From: Sharpea azabuensis DSM 18934
Lineage (GTDB): Bacteria; Bacillota_I; Bacilli_A; Erysipelotrichales; Coprobacillaceae
Assembly (NCBI RefSeq): GCF_000702165.1
Contig: NZ_JNKU01000013.1
Location: 1-52,822 of the forward strand
DNA: 52,822 bases
Reading direction: 5' to 3'
The first letter of the stretch is position 1, and the number at the start of each line of letters is the position of its first letter. Positions 26,522-34,322 of this stretch are shown here, in pieces. Position numbers and translations under genes: made by a program. The notes under the pieces are model-generated. The model saw only the letters and a list, made by a program, of their open reading frames with translations. It was not told the DNA's origin and did no database searches.

Positions 26522-26665
26522 TTTTGATTTCCTTTCTCATAAAGTAAAATTGATATTTGTCGATGAGTAATAATCTATTTTCATCATAAATAATTCAACA
26601 GCTTAGATATATCTAGATTCTTATCATATGAATTCTCTTGTCTTTGGATCAATTATAATTTATTT
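26522..26665 (-). promoter_or_regulatory. Candidate promoter region of the EIIC-ChbG unit
   Basis: The 144-base gap holds a TATAAT box on the minus strand near 26650-26656 and a small palindrome TAGATATATCTA around 26605-26617. No clear terminator of the GH1 gene is visible, so transcription may also read through from upstream. Confidence 0.4.
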
Positions 26666-28039
26666 CTATGATATGCACCCATTTTTAATCACATTCTGAT
26701 ACCAGTAAAAACTGTCTTTCTTGATTCTCTTGCAATCCATTGGATCAGTATTTGTCCGGTTGACATAAACTAAGCCATAACGCTTACCAAAGCCTTCATG
26801 CGTGCTGACAAGATCCACAAAAGACCATGGGCAATATCCTAATACTGGGTACCCCTCGTCAACTAAGCGCGCTACTTGAACCAAATGTTTCTCTAAATAA
26901 TCAATACGGTAAACATCATGAATATGACCATCTTCCAGCATATCACTATAAGCCATACCATTTTCGGTAATGATCATTGGTAAGTGATAGCGATCATAGA
27001 TAGCTCTCATTCCCATATAGAGCCCTTCTGGGTCGATACCAAAATGCATCCATTCGGTTGGCTTAAGTTTCGTATTTCTCACCACATAGAACTGATCAGA
27101 AATAAAGAATGGAGGCATATGACTTGTATCATCATCTTTTCTCTTTGCCCTTACTGTTAATGAGGAATAATAATTAACCCCAATAAAGTCAGGATGTTCT
27201 CTTAAATACTTTTGATCTTCCTCCAACATTTCTGGATACCAGCCATGTTTCTTAAGATAGCTTGTAAAATGGTGAGAATATGAGCCTTGAATTGATAAAT
27301 CTAAGAAACTCCACATCAGTTCATCCTGGGCATTCATTGCCGCCTGGACATCTAAAGGATCACTTGTTGCAGGATAGACACTCTGCATGGCAACGACATG
27401 ACCAATATGTCCATCCGCAATCATTTTATGAAAGAGTCCAATTGTAATCTTTTCCGCCAAGGTCATATGATAGCTCATTTGGTAAAGAACTTGATGTCTC
27501 TTGTCATCATCTTTTTCTAGATTACCATTCATGTCATCAGGTGTTGTGGCACACATCTGTTCATTAATGGTTATCCAGTTTTTCACCTTCTTGCCAAATC
27601 TTTCAAAGCAAACTTTGGCATAAGCAACATAGGCATCAACACAGCGACGATCACGCCAGCCCCCAAATTCCTCAATTAAATGATAGGGCATTTCAAAATG
27701 ATAGAGTGTTGGTAAAGGTTCTATACCTTGATTGATAAGCTCATCAATCAATTGATCATAGAAATGTAATCCTTCTTCATTGACTTTATGACCATCAGGC
27801 ATAATTCGACTCCATAAGAAAGAGAAACGATAGACCTTTAAGCCAAGTTCCTTCATCAATGCCACATCTTCCTTAAAATGATGATAATGATTTGAAGCAA
27901 TCTTGAAATCAGCTTGACCTTCTGGAATAAAACGCATATCGCTATTGGCAATACCACGTCCCCCTTCTCCATAGCCACCTTCTACCTGAAATGCACTTGT
28001 TGAAGCACCCCATAAAAAGTTCTTAGGAAATTGTTTCAT
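26666..28039 (-). CDS. 6-phospho-beta-glucosidase, GH1
   Basis: A 457-residue GH1 enzyme that cleaves phosphorylated beta-glucosides arriving through the PTS. FPKNFLWGASTSAFQVEG opens the barrel; WITINEQMC carries the acid/base Glu and MIITENGMAYSD the nucleophile Glu. The C-terminal DLVSTHEGFGKRYGLVYV has the Ser, Lys and Tyr spaced as in the 6-phosphate-binding pocket. This contrasts with the second GH1 of the cluster. GAGGAGGAAAA precedes the ATG. It sits downstream of the rpiR-type regulator after a terminator, and upstream of the PTS permease. Confidence 0.92.
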   Translation of the reverse strand: MKQFPKNFLWGASTSAFQVEGGYGEGGRGIANSDMRFIPEGQADFKIASNHYHHFKEDVALMKELGLKVYRFSFLWSRIMPDGHKVNEEGLHFYDQLIDELINQGIEPLPTLYHFEMPYHLIEEFGGWRDRRCVDAYVAYAKVCFERFGKKVKNWITINEQMCATTPDDMNGNLEKDDDKRHQVLYQMSYHMTLAEKITIGLFHKMIADGHIGHVVAMQSVYPATSDPLDVQAAMNAQDELMWSFLDLSIQGSYSHHFTSYLKKHGWYPEMLEEDQKYLREHPDFIGVNYYSSLTVRAKRKDDDTSHMPPFFISDQFYVVRNTKLKPTEWMHFGIDPEGLYMGMRAIYDRYHLPMIITENGMAYSDMLEDGHIHDVYRIDYLEKHLVQVARLVDEGYPVLGYCPWSFVDLVSTHEGFGKRYGLVYVNRTNTDPMDCKRIKKDSFYWYQNVIKNGCIS

Positions 28040-28097
28040 ATAAGTTTTCCTCCTCGCATGCTTATCGTATCACGTTGGATTCCATTTCTAGCCATCA

Positions 28098-28129
28098 AGA
28101 AAAAGCCCGTAATTGCAGAATTACGAGCT
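28098..28129 (-). terminator. Intrinsic terminator of the RpiR-type regulator
   Basis: On the minus strand AGCTCGTAATT-CTGC-AATTACGGGCT (one G-U pair) followed by TTTTTCTT. Confidence 0.88.
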
Positions 28130-28139
28130 GAGTTTCACT

Positions 28140-28946
28140 TTATGAAATTCTATTTGAGCCATAACGAATATAGTAGTTCATAATCAGTAGTTCTAGGAAA
28201 TACATGATTGTGATTCTACCTTCCGTAGAATTATTCATCTTATTAATATGAATAACTTCATCCGAGAACTGCAAGACTTTCCCCACACGCAACATTGTGA
28301 TTGAAACAATCTTACATCGATTCTTAACAAGTGTATTCATAATGTCTTCATGATGATAAAAGAAACTGCCTTCTAATGAGACAACAATGGCTAGTGAGTC
28401 CTGACTTAGACTTTGTGCTAGTTCTAACTGCTTTTCATCACTTGTCCCGATTTGAACAAAGCGATTAAAGGAAGACATCTTGTTTTGAAAATGCAAGCCT
28501 GCATAGTTCGCATATTCTAAGCCAAAGAAGGCAATAGAAGAGGCATCATGAAGCATTTCTGCAATGCGTTTCATTTGTCTATAATCTATATTTTCATAAG
28601 TAAATTGAATATTCTCAATGACGTTTTGAGTATATGTCTGAAAGATGGATTGGAGATCTGTTTCTTTCGCATTGACAACCTTTTTATCATAATCAACATC
28701 AATTGCAAGCGTCGAAGCAATCTCATCTTTAAAATCCTTATAGCTTGCATAACCAAGTTTCCTTACAAATCTTGTAATGGTACTCGCTGAAACAAAGCAT
28801 AAATCTGCAAGTTCATAGATTGTCAGCTGTGGAATTTCATGATAATGCTTCACTATCATTCTTGCGACATCATATTCCGATGCCTTACCCTCTCCAAAAT
28901 TCACAAAATTCAGCAATCTTGCCATGATAGAAATACCCTTAATCAT
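28140..28946 (-). CDS. RpiR/MurR-family transcriptional regulator
   Basis: About 268 residues. The N-terminal helix-turn-helix (LTIYELADLCFVSASTITRF, then VRKLGYASYKDFK) is of the RpiR class, and the C-terminal ~150 residues form a SIS sugar-phosphate-binding domain (SIAFFGLEYANYAG, LAIVVSLEGS). It likely senses a sugar phosphate and controls the adjoining beta-glucoside cluster. I place the start at 28946, where AGGAGTGTGGAG lies upstream; an in-frame ATG at 28970 overlaps that site. It has its own terminator, so it is transcribed separately from the genes it probably regulates. Confidence 0.9.
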   Translation of the reverse strand: MIKGISIMARLLNFVNFGEGKASEYDVARMIVKHYHEIPQLTIYELADLCFVSASTITRFVRKLGYASYKDFKDEIASTLAIDVDYDKKVVNAKETDLQSIFQTYTQNVIENIQFTYENIDYRQMKRIAEMLHDASSIAFFGLEYANYAGLHFQNKMSSFNRFVQIGTSDEKQLELAQSLSQDSLAIVVSLEGSFFYHHEDIMNTLVKNRCKIVSITMLRVGKVLQFSDEVIHINKMNNSTEGRITIMYFLELLIMNYYIRYGSNRIS

Positions 28947-29025
28947 CTTCTCCACACTCCTATATCCCATAGTATACCAAATTATTGCACAACAACCATA
29001 CCATTCCTTCTAAAGCACACTGTAT

Positions 29026-29082
29026 TTAGCACTCTTTAAAAGAAAGTGCTTATTTTTAGCACTTATTAGTTGACACTGCTAA
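29026..29082 (+). promoter_or_regulatory. Two tandem CIRCE operators (HrcA sites)
   Basis: Site 1 is TTAGCACTC, nine bases, AAGTGCTTA (29026-29052). Site 2 is TTAGCACTT, nine bases, CACTGCTAA (29056-29082). Both keep the 9-N9-9 architecture of the HrcA operator TTAGCACTC-N9-GAGTGCTAA, with two mismatches in site 1 and a few in site 2. Site 2 covers the -35 box of the hsp20 promoter. Confidence 0.85.
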
Positions 29083-29098
29083 ATCGGAAGAGTAAAGT
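29070..29098 (+). promoter_or_regulatory. hsp20 promoter
   Basis: TTGACA at 29070-29075, a 17-base spacer, and TAAAGT at 29093-29098. The -35 box is inside the second CIRCE operator, so HrcA binding should block polymerase. Confidence 0.8.
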
Positions 29099-29141
29099 AA
29101 TAGATGTAAAAGATAAAGAAACACAAAAGGAGTGGATATAT

Positions 29142-29525
29142 ATGTATTTTAACTTATTCGATGATTTATTTAATGATGATTACTTTGCCCCTGCTAAGAA
29201 AGTAAGTTCAATGAAAACTGATATTTATGAACAGGGTGATAACTATGTTTTAGCTATTGAATTACCAGGTATCAATAAGGAACAGGTAAAGCTTAATTTG
29301 AAAGATGGTTATTTGACTGTTTCAGTAACTGCCTCAGAAGTGAAAGAAGGCAATATGATTCGTAGCGAACGTTATCATGGCGATGCTAGCCGTAGCTTCT
29401 ATGTCGGTGAGGAATTCAAGCCTGAAGACATCAAAGCACGCTTTGAAAATGGTGAATTGTTTATTACTTTACCTAAAGAAGCACCTAAGAAAATTGAAGA
29501 AACTCATTATATTAATATTGACTAA
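29142..29525 (+). CDS. Hsp20 family small heat-shock protein
   Basis: A 127-residue ATP-independent holdase chaperone. Residues ~25-115 form the alpha-crystallin domain (MKTDIYEQGDNYVLAIELPG, LKDGYLTVSVTA, and FENGELFITLPKE near the end). The start is the ATG at 29142, with AAGGAG seven to eight bases upstream; upstream in-frame codons fall in the promoter and operator. Heat control by HrcA is indicated by two CIRCE sites, and a terminator follows the stop, so it is monocistronic. Confidence 0.95.
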   Translation: MYFNLFDDLFNDDYFAPAKKVSSMKTDIYEQGDNYVLAIELPGINKEQVKLNLKDGYLTVSVTASEVKEGNMIRSERYHGDASRSFYVGEEFKPEDIKARFENGELFITLPKEAPKKIEETHYINID

Positions 29526-29557
29526 CAGAAATTACCCCCTGTTATTCATATAAATTT

Positions 29558-29582
29558 GGCATCCATCTGGATGCCTTTTTTA
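29558..29582 (+). terminator. Intrinsic terminator of hsp20
   Basis: GGCATCC-ATCT-GGATGCC followed by TTTTTTT. Confidence 0.92.
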
Positions 29583-29600
29583 CGTTTATTGAGATTATGC

Positions 29601-29646
29601 TAAAGTCAAGAGTTTTGTTGACTTTAAAGGGGCTAGAGAATATAAT
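29601..29646 (+). promoter_or_regulatory. Promoter with overlapping palindromic operator for the GGGtGRT pair
   Basis: TTGACT (29618-29623), a 17-base spacer and a perfect TATAAT (29641-29646). The -35 box forms the right arm of a dyad TAAAGTCAA, eight bases, TTGACTTTA (29601-29626). A repressor bound there would cover the promoter. The regulator is unknown. Confidence 0.75.
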
Positions 29647-29652
29647 TTTCGT

Positions 29653-29720
29653 AGGTGAAACCCTCACCTTTTAGTCTGACTTTTTGGACGAAGTCAGAAA
29701 CGCGTCATAGGAGAAAGGAG
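29653..29720 (+). ncRNA. Structured 5' leader of the NifU-like/GGGtGRT operon (candidate cis-regulatory RNA)
   Basis: The ~75-base transcript leader folds into GGTGA-AACCC-TCACC (29654-29668) and CTGACTT-8 bases-AAGTCAG (29676-29697). A short CGCGTCATA spacer and the ribosome site GGAGAAAGGAG follow. There is no terminator, so any control would be at translation or RNA stability. I do not recognise it as a known riboswitch class. Confidence 0.45.
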
Positions 29721-29726
29721 TAAAAA

Positions 29727-30419
29727 ATGATTTATTCAAACGAAGTTGAAGAAATGTATTGCGTTAAACAGGGCGGCAATCATGGTTGTGCCCCTATTCC
29801 TGAAGAAGGAAAATGGGTTTATTCAAAAGAGATTAAGGATATCTCTGGATACACTCATGGTATCGGCTGGTGTGCACCTCAGCAGGGTACTGCTAAATTA
29901 TCTCTAAATGTTAAGGAAGGTATCATCGAAGAATGTTTAATTGAAACAGTTGGATGTTCTGGTATGACACATTCTGCAGCAATGGCTGCTGAAGCTATTG
30001 TTGGCCGTACAGTACTTGAAGCATTAAATACTGACTTAGTATGTGATGCCATCAACACTGCCATGAGAGAATTATTCTTACAGATTGTTTACGGTCGTTC
30101 ACAGTCTGCATTCTCTGAAGGTGGTTTAGTAATCGGTGCTGGCCTTGAAGACTTAGGTAAAGGCTTAAGATCAATGGTTGGTACTACTTACGCAACTAAA
30201 GCTAAAGGTCCTCGTTACCTTGAATTAACTGAAGGTTATATCACAAGAGTTGCCTTAGATAATGATGATCAGATCTGCGGATATGAATTCGTTAACTTAG
30301 GCAGAATGATGGATATGATTAAGGCTGGAGAAGATGCTAACGAAGCTGTTAAGAAAGCTACTGGTCACTATGGTAGATTCGAAAATGCTGCTAAGTACAT
30401 CGATCCAAGAAAGGAATAA
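29727..30419 (+). CDS. NifU-like iron-sulfur scaffold-type protein
   Basis: A 230-residue cytoplasmic protein with a NifU/IscU N-terminal-like region: GIGWCAPQQGTAKLSL, then ECLIETVGCSGMTHSAAMAA with the Cys residues expected of a cluster scaffold, followed by AEAIVGRTVLEAL. An N-terminal extension carries two more Cys (YCVKQGGNHGCAP). The C-terminal part is specific to the group that co-occurs with GGGtGRT proteins. It lies 13 bases upstream of that gene, behind a strong ribosome site. The physiological role of the pair is not established; cluster binding is inferred. Confidence 0.82.
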   Translation: MIYSNEVEEMYCVKQGGNHGCAPIPEEGKWVYSKEIKDISGYTHGIGWCAPQQGTAKLSLNVKEGIIEECLIETVGCSGMTHSAAMAAEAIVGRTVLEALNTDLVCDAINTAMRELFLQIVYGRSQSAFSEGGLVIGAGLEDLGKGLRSMVGTTYATKAKGPRYLELTEGYITRVALDNDDQICGYEFVNLGRMMDMIKAGEDANEAVKKATGHYGRFENAAKYIDPRKE

Positions 30420-30432
30420 GGAGGATTACATA

Positions 30433-31446
30433 ATGGCTATCGAATTCGAAGGTTATGAAAGAAGAATTAAACAGATCAACGCTAAGTTAAATGAATATGG
30501 CATTAAAGACTTAGAAGAAGCAAAGAAGATCTGTGACGATGCAGGCGTAGATGCTTATGGTATCGTTCAGTCTACTCAGCCAATCTGCTTCGAAAACGCT
30601 AAATGGGCTTACACTGTAGGTGCTGCTTTAGCTATCAAGCATGGTGATAAGAAAGCAAAAGATGCTGCTAAGACTATTGGTGAAGGTTTACAGTCATTCT
30701 GTATCCCTGGTTCAGTTGCTGATGACCGTAAAGTTGGTTTAGGTCATGGTAACTTAGGTGCAAGATTACTTGATGAAGAAACTAAGTGTTTCGCATTCTT
30801 AGCTGGTCATGAATCTTTCGCTGCTGCTGAAGGTGCAATCAAGATTGCATTAAACGCAAATACAGTAAGACAGCAGCCATTAAGAGTTATCTTAAATGGT
30901 TTAGGTAAAGATGCTGCTAAGATCATCTCAAGAGTTAATGGTTTCACTTATGTTGAAACACAGTTCGATTATTTCACTGGTAAAGTAAATGTTCTTTCAA
31001 GAACTCCTTACTCTGATGGTGACAGAGCTAAAGTTAACTGCTATGGTGCAGATGACGTACGTGAAGGCGTAGCAATCATGTGGTTAGAAGATGTTGATGT
31101 ATCTATCACAGGTAACTCAACTAACCCAACTCGTTTCCAGCATCCAGTAGCTGGTACTTATAAGAAAGAAAGAATCGAAGCTGGTAGACCTTACTTCTCA
31201 GTTGCTTCTGGTGGAGGAACTGGTCGTACATTACATCCAGATAACATGGCTGCAGGACCTGCTTCATATGGTATGACTGATACTATGGGTCGTATGCATT
31301 CAGATGCACAGTTCGCTGGTTCTTCATCAGTACCTGCTCACGTAGAAATGATGGGCTTAATCGGTATGGGTAACAACCCAATGGTTGGTGCTACTGTTGC
31401 CGTTGCTGTTGCAGTTGAAAAAGCTGCTGCTGAAGGCAAATTCTAA
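30433..31446 (+). CDS. GGGtGRT family protein
   Basis: A 337-residue protein named for its ASGGGTGRTLHPDN motif near residue 260. It has conserved GHGNLGARLLDEETKCFAFL and a C-terminal stretch rich in Gly, Ala and Val (GMGNNPMVGATVAVAVAVEK). No transmembrane segment or classical cofactor motif was identified. It is the constant partner of the NifU-like protein encoded just upstream in anaerobes. The start at 30433 has AAGGAGGA upstream. Codon use is strongly biased (GGT, TTA, AAC), suggesting high expression. Function is unknown. Confidence 0.85.
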   Translation: MAIEFEGYERRIKQINAKLNEYGIKDLEEAKKICDDAGVDAYGIVQSTQPICFENAKWAYTVGAALAIKHGDKKAKDAAKTIGEGLQSFCIPGSVADDRKVGLGHGNLGARLLDEETKCFAFLAGHESFAAAEGAIKIALNANTVRQQPLRVILNGLGKDAAKIISRVNGFTYVETQFDYFTGKVNVLSRTPYSDGDRAKVNCYGADDVREGVAIMWLEDVDVSITGNSTNPTRFQHPVAGTYKKERIEAGRPYFSVASGGGTGRTLHPDNMAAGPASYGMTDTMGRMHSDAQFAGSSSVPAHVEMMGLIGMGNNPMVGATVAVAVAVEKAAAEGKF

Positions 31447-31466
31447 AATCATTCAACTTTAATAAT

Positions 31467-31503
31467 AAAAGGAAGGTCTTCTCCTATGAACCTTCCTTTT
31501 TCT
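31467..31503 (+). terminator. Intrinsic terminator of the GGGtGRT operon
   Basis: AAAAGGAAGG and CCTTCCTTTT pair across 14 bases and are followed by more T (TTTTTCTTT). Confidence 0.85.
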
Positions 31504-31872
31504 TTGCATGGGATTGTATTATTTTTCATGAACCATTACAAGCCTGAATAATCATTGATTATTAGTTTTACTAGCCTTTAAAAGAAAGCCAGTCACAATG
31601 AGATGCTATAAGAAACAATCCTGATGACAAAATGTGTATGAAAGACGCAACTCTAAAGTACATTTGTGAATGTTTTTAGAAAAAATATTTGATAAAGAAA
31701 TATGTATTGGAAGAATTTCTTTAAAGGCAGGGAATAAGCTTGTAGCCCCTTTCTACACTACACAACAAGATATCATTCAAAATAACAATAAACTTTGCTA
31801 TAATATTGCCCGTAGGAATAAGATAAGCTATCAATTTTAACCAAAAACATAGCGATAACGAAAGGAGAAATA
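31504..31872 (+). other. Intergenic region with a short degenerate-looking frame and a promoter
   Basis: A 56-codon frame at 31670-31840 (start MFLEKIFDKEICIGR) has no ribosome site, and an upstream frame (KDATLKYICE) appears to run into it with a one-base shift. This looks like the remnant of a lost gene. A promoter for the next gene overlaps its end: TTCAAA, 17 bases, TATAAT (31799-31804). The next start codon has AAAGGAG upstream. Nothing else was recognised. Confidence 0.45.
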
Positions 31873-32682
31873 ATGCAATATTATAATAAAAACAATCTAC
31901 CCATAACAATCGGTCAAGCCATTGATGCCTATGGATCTACAGATATAAAAGAAATAAAGCTTTATGGTGAAATAGATGAAACACATGGTTTTATGGTAAC
32001 AGATCAGGGGTTCTATTATTGTGTTAATAAGCCAGGCTTTTTCCCGTTTGAAAACTTAAGTGATATTATCATTCATAAAGAGCATGGCAAGAGTGATCAG
32101 CTCATTCTTAAGGGTGAGAAGACTGCACGTTTTAATGGTAATGAAACGTTTTGCAAGATGATTGCTGAAGCTATTGGTCAACTGACAAATCTTGAAGTAC
32201 ATTATGAGATGAGCGATGTTGATGCAATTTACTATTATGGCGGTATTATTCTAAATGACATTAAAAATGATGCTTATGAAGATACAGCACTCACACCACT
32301 TCAAGAAGAAAGCTTAAATGCCTATCTTGAAGAACTTGAAGAAAACAAAGATACTGAACTTCAGACTTATATGATGAATATGAGTTTACTTGGTGATAAG
32401 ATTATGAATCTTGTTGAGGAATTAGAACTTGACAGTGATGAAATTGATGCCCTCGAGAAGGCTGTCGCAAAGGATCGTGAAAAACAGAATTCCATGTTCG
32501 AACAGGCTAGAGAGATGTACAATAAGAATCCTGATCTTATTAAAAGTATGACAGGCATTGACCCAGAAAGCATTAAGGATAAATCTCCAGAGGAGCTGAA
32601 TCAAATGCTAGATGACTTATGTGATCGTTTCAATATCTCTAAAGACCAGCTTATGCAATTAGCTTCTAAATTTAAAAAATAA
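31873..32682 (+). CDS. Hypothetical cytoplasmic protein
   Basis: A 269-residue acidic protein I cannot assign. The N-terminal ~100 residues look beta-rich, possibly a small PH-like barrel (IKEIKLYGEIDETHGFMV, FENLSDIIIHKEHGKSD). The C-terminal half is helical and highly charged (LNAYLEELEENKDTEL, then DEIDALEKAVAKDREKQ), ending in a DPESIKDKSPEELNQML helix and a basic tail. No signal peptide or membrane span. It is monocistronic, with its own promoter and terminator. Confidence 0.75.
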   Translation: MQYYNKNNLPITIGQAIDAYGSTDIKEIKLYGEIDETHGFMVTDQGFYYCVNKPGFFPFENLSDIIIHKEHGKSDQLILKGEKTARFNGNETFCKMIAEAIGQLTNLEVHYEMSDVDAIYYYGGIILNDIKNDAYEDTALTPLQEESLNAYLEELEENKDTELQTYMMNMSLLGDKIMNLVEELELDSDEIDALEKAVAKDREKQNSMFEQAREMYNKNPDLIKSMTGIDPESIKDKSPEELNQMLDDLCDRFNISKDQLMQLASKFKK

Positions 32683-32690
32683 TATCTATA

Positions 32691-32721
32691 AAAAGCATTC
32701 TCTTTTAATGAGAATGCTTTT
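32691..32721. terminator. Intrinsic terminator, probably bidirectional
   Basis: AAAAGCATTCTC-7 bases-GAGAATGCTTTT, with T on the plus side and A on the other. Confidence 0.88.
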
Positions 32722-32730
32722 TCAATAACG

Positions 32731-32760
32731 AATAAAAAAGATGAACTGAGCATTCATCTT
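32731..32760 (-). terminator. Intrinsic terminator of mgtE
   Basis: On the minus strand AAGATGAA-7 bases-TTCATCTT followed by TTTTATT. It immediately follows the stop codon. Confidence 0.85.
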
Positions 32761-32761
32761 T

Positions 32762-34102
32762 CTAGACAAGTAGCGGTAAGAACATTGTTGCTAGACCTAG
32801 GAAAAAGAAGAATCCTAGACAGTCAGTAACAGTCGTGACAAATACACCACTAGCAAGCGCTGGGTCAATGTGCATTTTCTTAAGAATGACTGGTACGAGG
32901 TAACCCGCAAAGTTAGCAGCAATCATATTCAACAACATTGCGAGCGCGGCAACAACGCCAAACCAAGGATTATGAGCAAAGATTGTTGAACCAATACCGA
33001 CAATAATACCAATGACAATACCAGTCAGTACCCCTACACCTAATTCTTTTAAGAAAATACGTAAGGCATTATCCTTCGTAACTTCATTCAGTGATAAACC
33101 ACGAACAAGAATTGTAAGAGACTGGGTTCCGGCATTCCCACCCATGCCTGTTACAATACTCATAACAGCGGATAAGGAGACAACTTTCTCAATTGTTCCT
33201 GAGAAATTATTGACAACGGCTGCTGCTAAAACTGCTGTTGCCAAATTCACAACAAGCCAAGGAATACGTGACTTGAATGATTCTGAGAGTGTTGAATCAA
33301 CATCTTCTTCTGAATCCATACCAGCCATCAAGTTCATATCTTCGGTTGTTTCTTCTTCCATGACATCTAAGATATCATCAATTTCAATGATACCAAGCAT
33401 CTTATTATCATCATCAACAACAGGCATTAAAGAATAACCATACTTTTTAAATGTATTGGCAACTTCTTCCTGGTCTTCCTTATAGTTAATGGCAATGACA
33501 TTATCATTAATAATATCCATCATCTTAGTATCAAATGAACTTCTGACAATATCACGTAAAGCTACGACGCCTTTTAGATGGTCTAAGGCATCTACGACAT
33601 ACAGATATGACTTAATTTCCTCTTCATCTTCAACTGACTGCAAATATTTCAAAGTATCCGCAACAGTATTCTTTGCGAAGATATAGACATATTCGGTTGT
33701 CATGATACCACCGGCAGTTTCTGGGTCATAGCTTAATAACTGCTTGACTTGCTGCTGGTCATCTGGTTCTAGTTCGCTTAAGACTTCACGTCCTTCTTCT
33801 TCATCAAGTTCCCCAACTAAGTCGGTTAACTCATCGTCACTCATCTCATCCAAGATTTCTTTACGACGATTCTTTGGGAACATATGCAAGAACTCATACT
33901 GGTCGTCTTCATCGTCCATTTCTTCGACGATGTCGGCAACAATATCATCAGGGATATCATTCAAGAGTTCTCGACGCTGATCTTCATCTTCTGTTTCTTC
34001 TAATAATTCAAGTAAGTCAGCTGGATGAATATCATCGATTTCTTCCTGTATTTCTTCTCTTGTATGATTTAAGAGAAGGTCTTTTAATCTATTCTTTTCC
34101 AT
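32762..34102 (-). CDS. mgtE: MgtE-family magnesium transporter
   Basis: A 446-residue magnesium channel. The N-terminal acidic superhelical domain (IHPADLLELLEE, FPKNRRKEILDEM) and a pair of CBS domains (YDPETAGGIMTTEYVYI, ALRDIV, DDNKMLGIIEIDDILDVME) form the cytoplasmic Mg2+ sensor. The C-terminal ~170 residues hold five transmembrane helices, with GMGGNAGTQSLTILVRG in the pore region and a terminal CLGFFFFLGLAT. Start is preceded by GGAGG. An unusual ~200-base leader lies upstream. The CDF-type metal exporter gene follows the leader on the same strand. Confidence 0.95.
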   Translation of the reverse strand: MEKNRLKDLLLNHTREEIQEEIDDIHPADLLELLEETEDEDQRRELLNDIPDDIVADIVEEMDDEDDQYEFLHMFPKNRRKEILDEMSDDELTDLVGELDEEEGREVLSELEPDDQQQVKQLLSYDPETAGGIMTTEYVYIFAKNTVADTLKYLQSVEDEEEIKSYLYVVDALDHLKGVVALRDIVRSSFDTKMMDIINDNVIAINYKEDQEEVANTFKKYGYSLMPVVDDDNKMLGIIEIDDILDVMEEETTEDMNLMAGMDSEEDVDSTLSESFKSRIPWLVVNLATAVLAAAVVNNFSGTIEKVVSLSAVMSIVTGMGGNAGTQSLTILVRGLSLNEVTKDNALRIFLKELGVGVLTGIVIGIIVGIGSTIFAHNPWFGVVAALAMLLNMIAANFAGYLVPVILKKMHIDPALASGVFVTTVTDCLGFFFFLGLATMFLPLLV

Positions 34103-34134
34103 ATCGATCCTCCATTATTTTTCTTTTTTTAGAG

Positions 34135-34207
34135 GCGATACGTCATACAATATGCGAATCCTTAATACAGACATGCTCTTAAAAGGAGTGTATTGTATGA
34201 GGATCGC
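34135..34207 (-). promoter_or_regulatory. Long stem-loop in the mgtE leader
   Basis: GCGAT plus TCATACAATA (34135-34152) pairs with TATTGTATGA plus ATCGC (34191-34207), a 15-bp stem with one small internal loop. Inner segments AATACA and TGTATT offer an alternative pairing that shares bases with the main stem. An extended -10 box TGCTAGAAT lies upstream near 34264-34272 on the minus strand. No M-box consensus was seen. Confidence 0.55.
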
Positions 34208-34230
34208 GGCACGCTATCGGTTTTGTCCAT
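34162..34230 (-). CDS. Possible leader peptide upstream of mgtE
   Basis: A 22-codon frame begins MDKTDSVPRSSYN and ends RACLY before TAA. AAAGGAG lies ten bases upstream of its ATG. The 5' part has Asp, Asp and Pro near the start, and the frame runs into the long stem-loop. This arrangement is reminiscent of leader peptides that control Mg2+ transporters (MgtL in enteric bacteria). Its function is inferred only. Confidence 0.4.
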   Translation of the reverse strand: MDKTDSVPRSSYNTLLLRACLY

Positions 34231-34322
34231 CTACTTACATCTCCTTTCATTCTGTTTCAAATTCTAGCATAATCCCTATCAAAAAACCACTTGTAAAGGG
34301 TTATAAAAATGGAAAAATTTCG

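Noticed and set aside
29070-29141. Upstream extension of Hsp20
   Set aside because: The extension would cover the CIRCE operator, the promoter and the ribosome site; the ATG at 29142 fits the family N-terminus.
34103-34322. M-box (ykoK) magnesium riboswitch before mgtE
   Set aside because: None of the conserved M-box segments could be found by eye.
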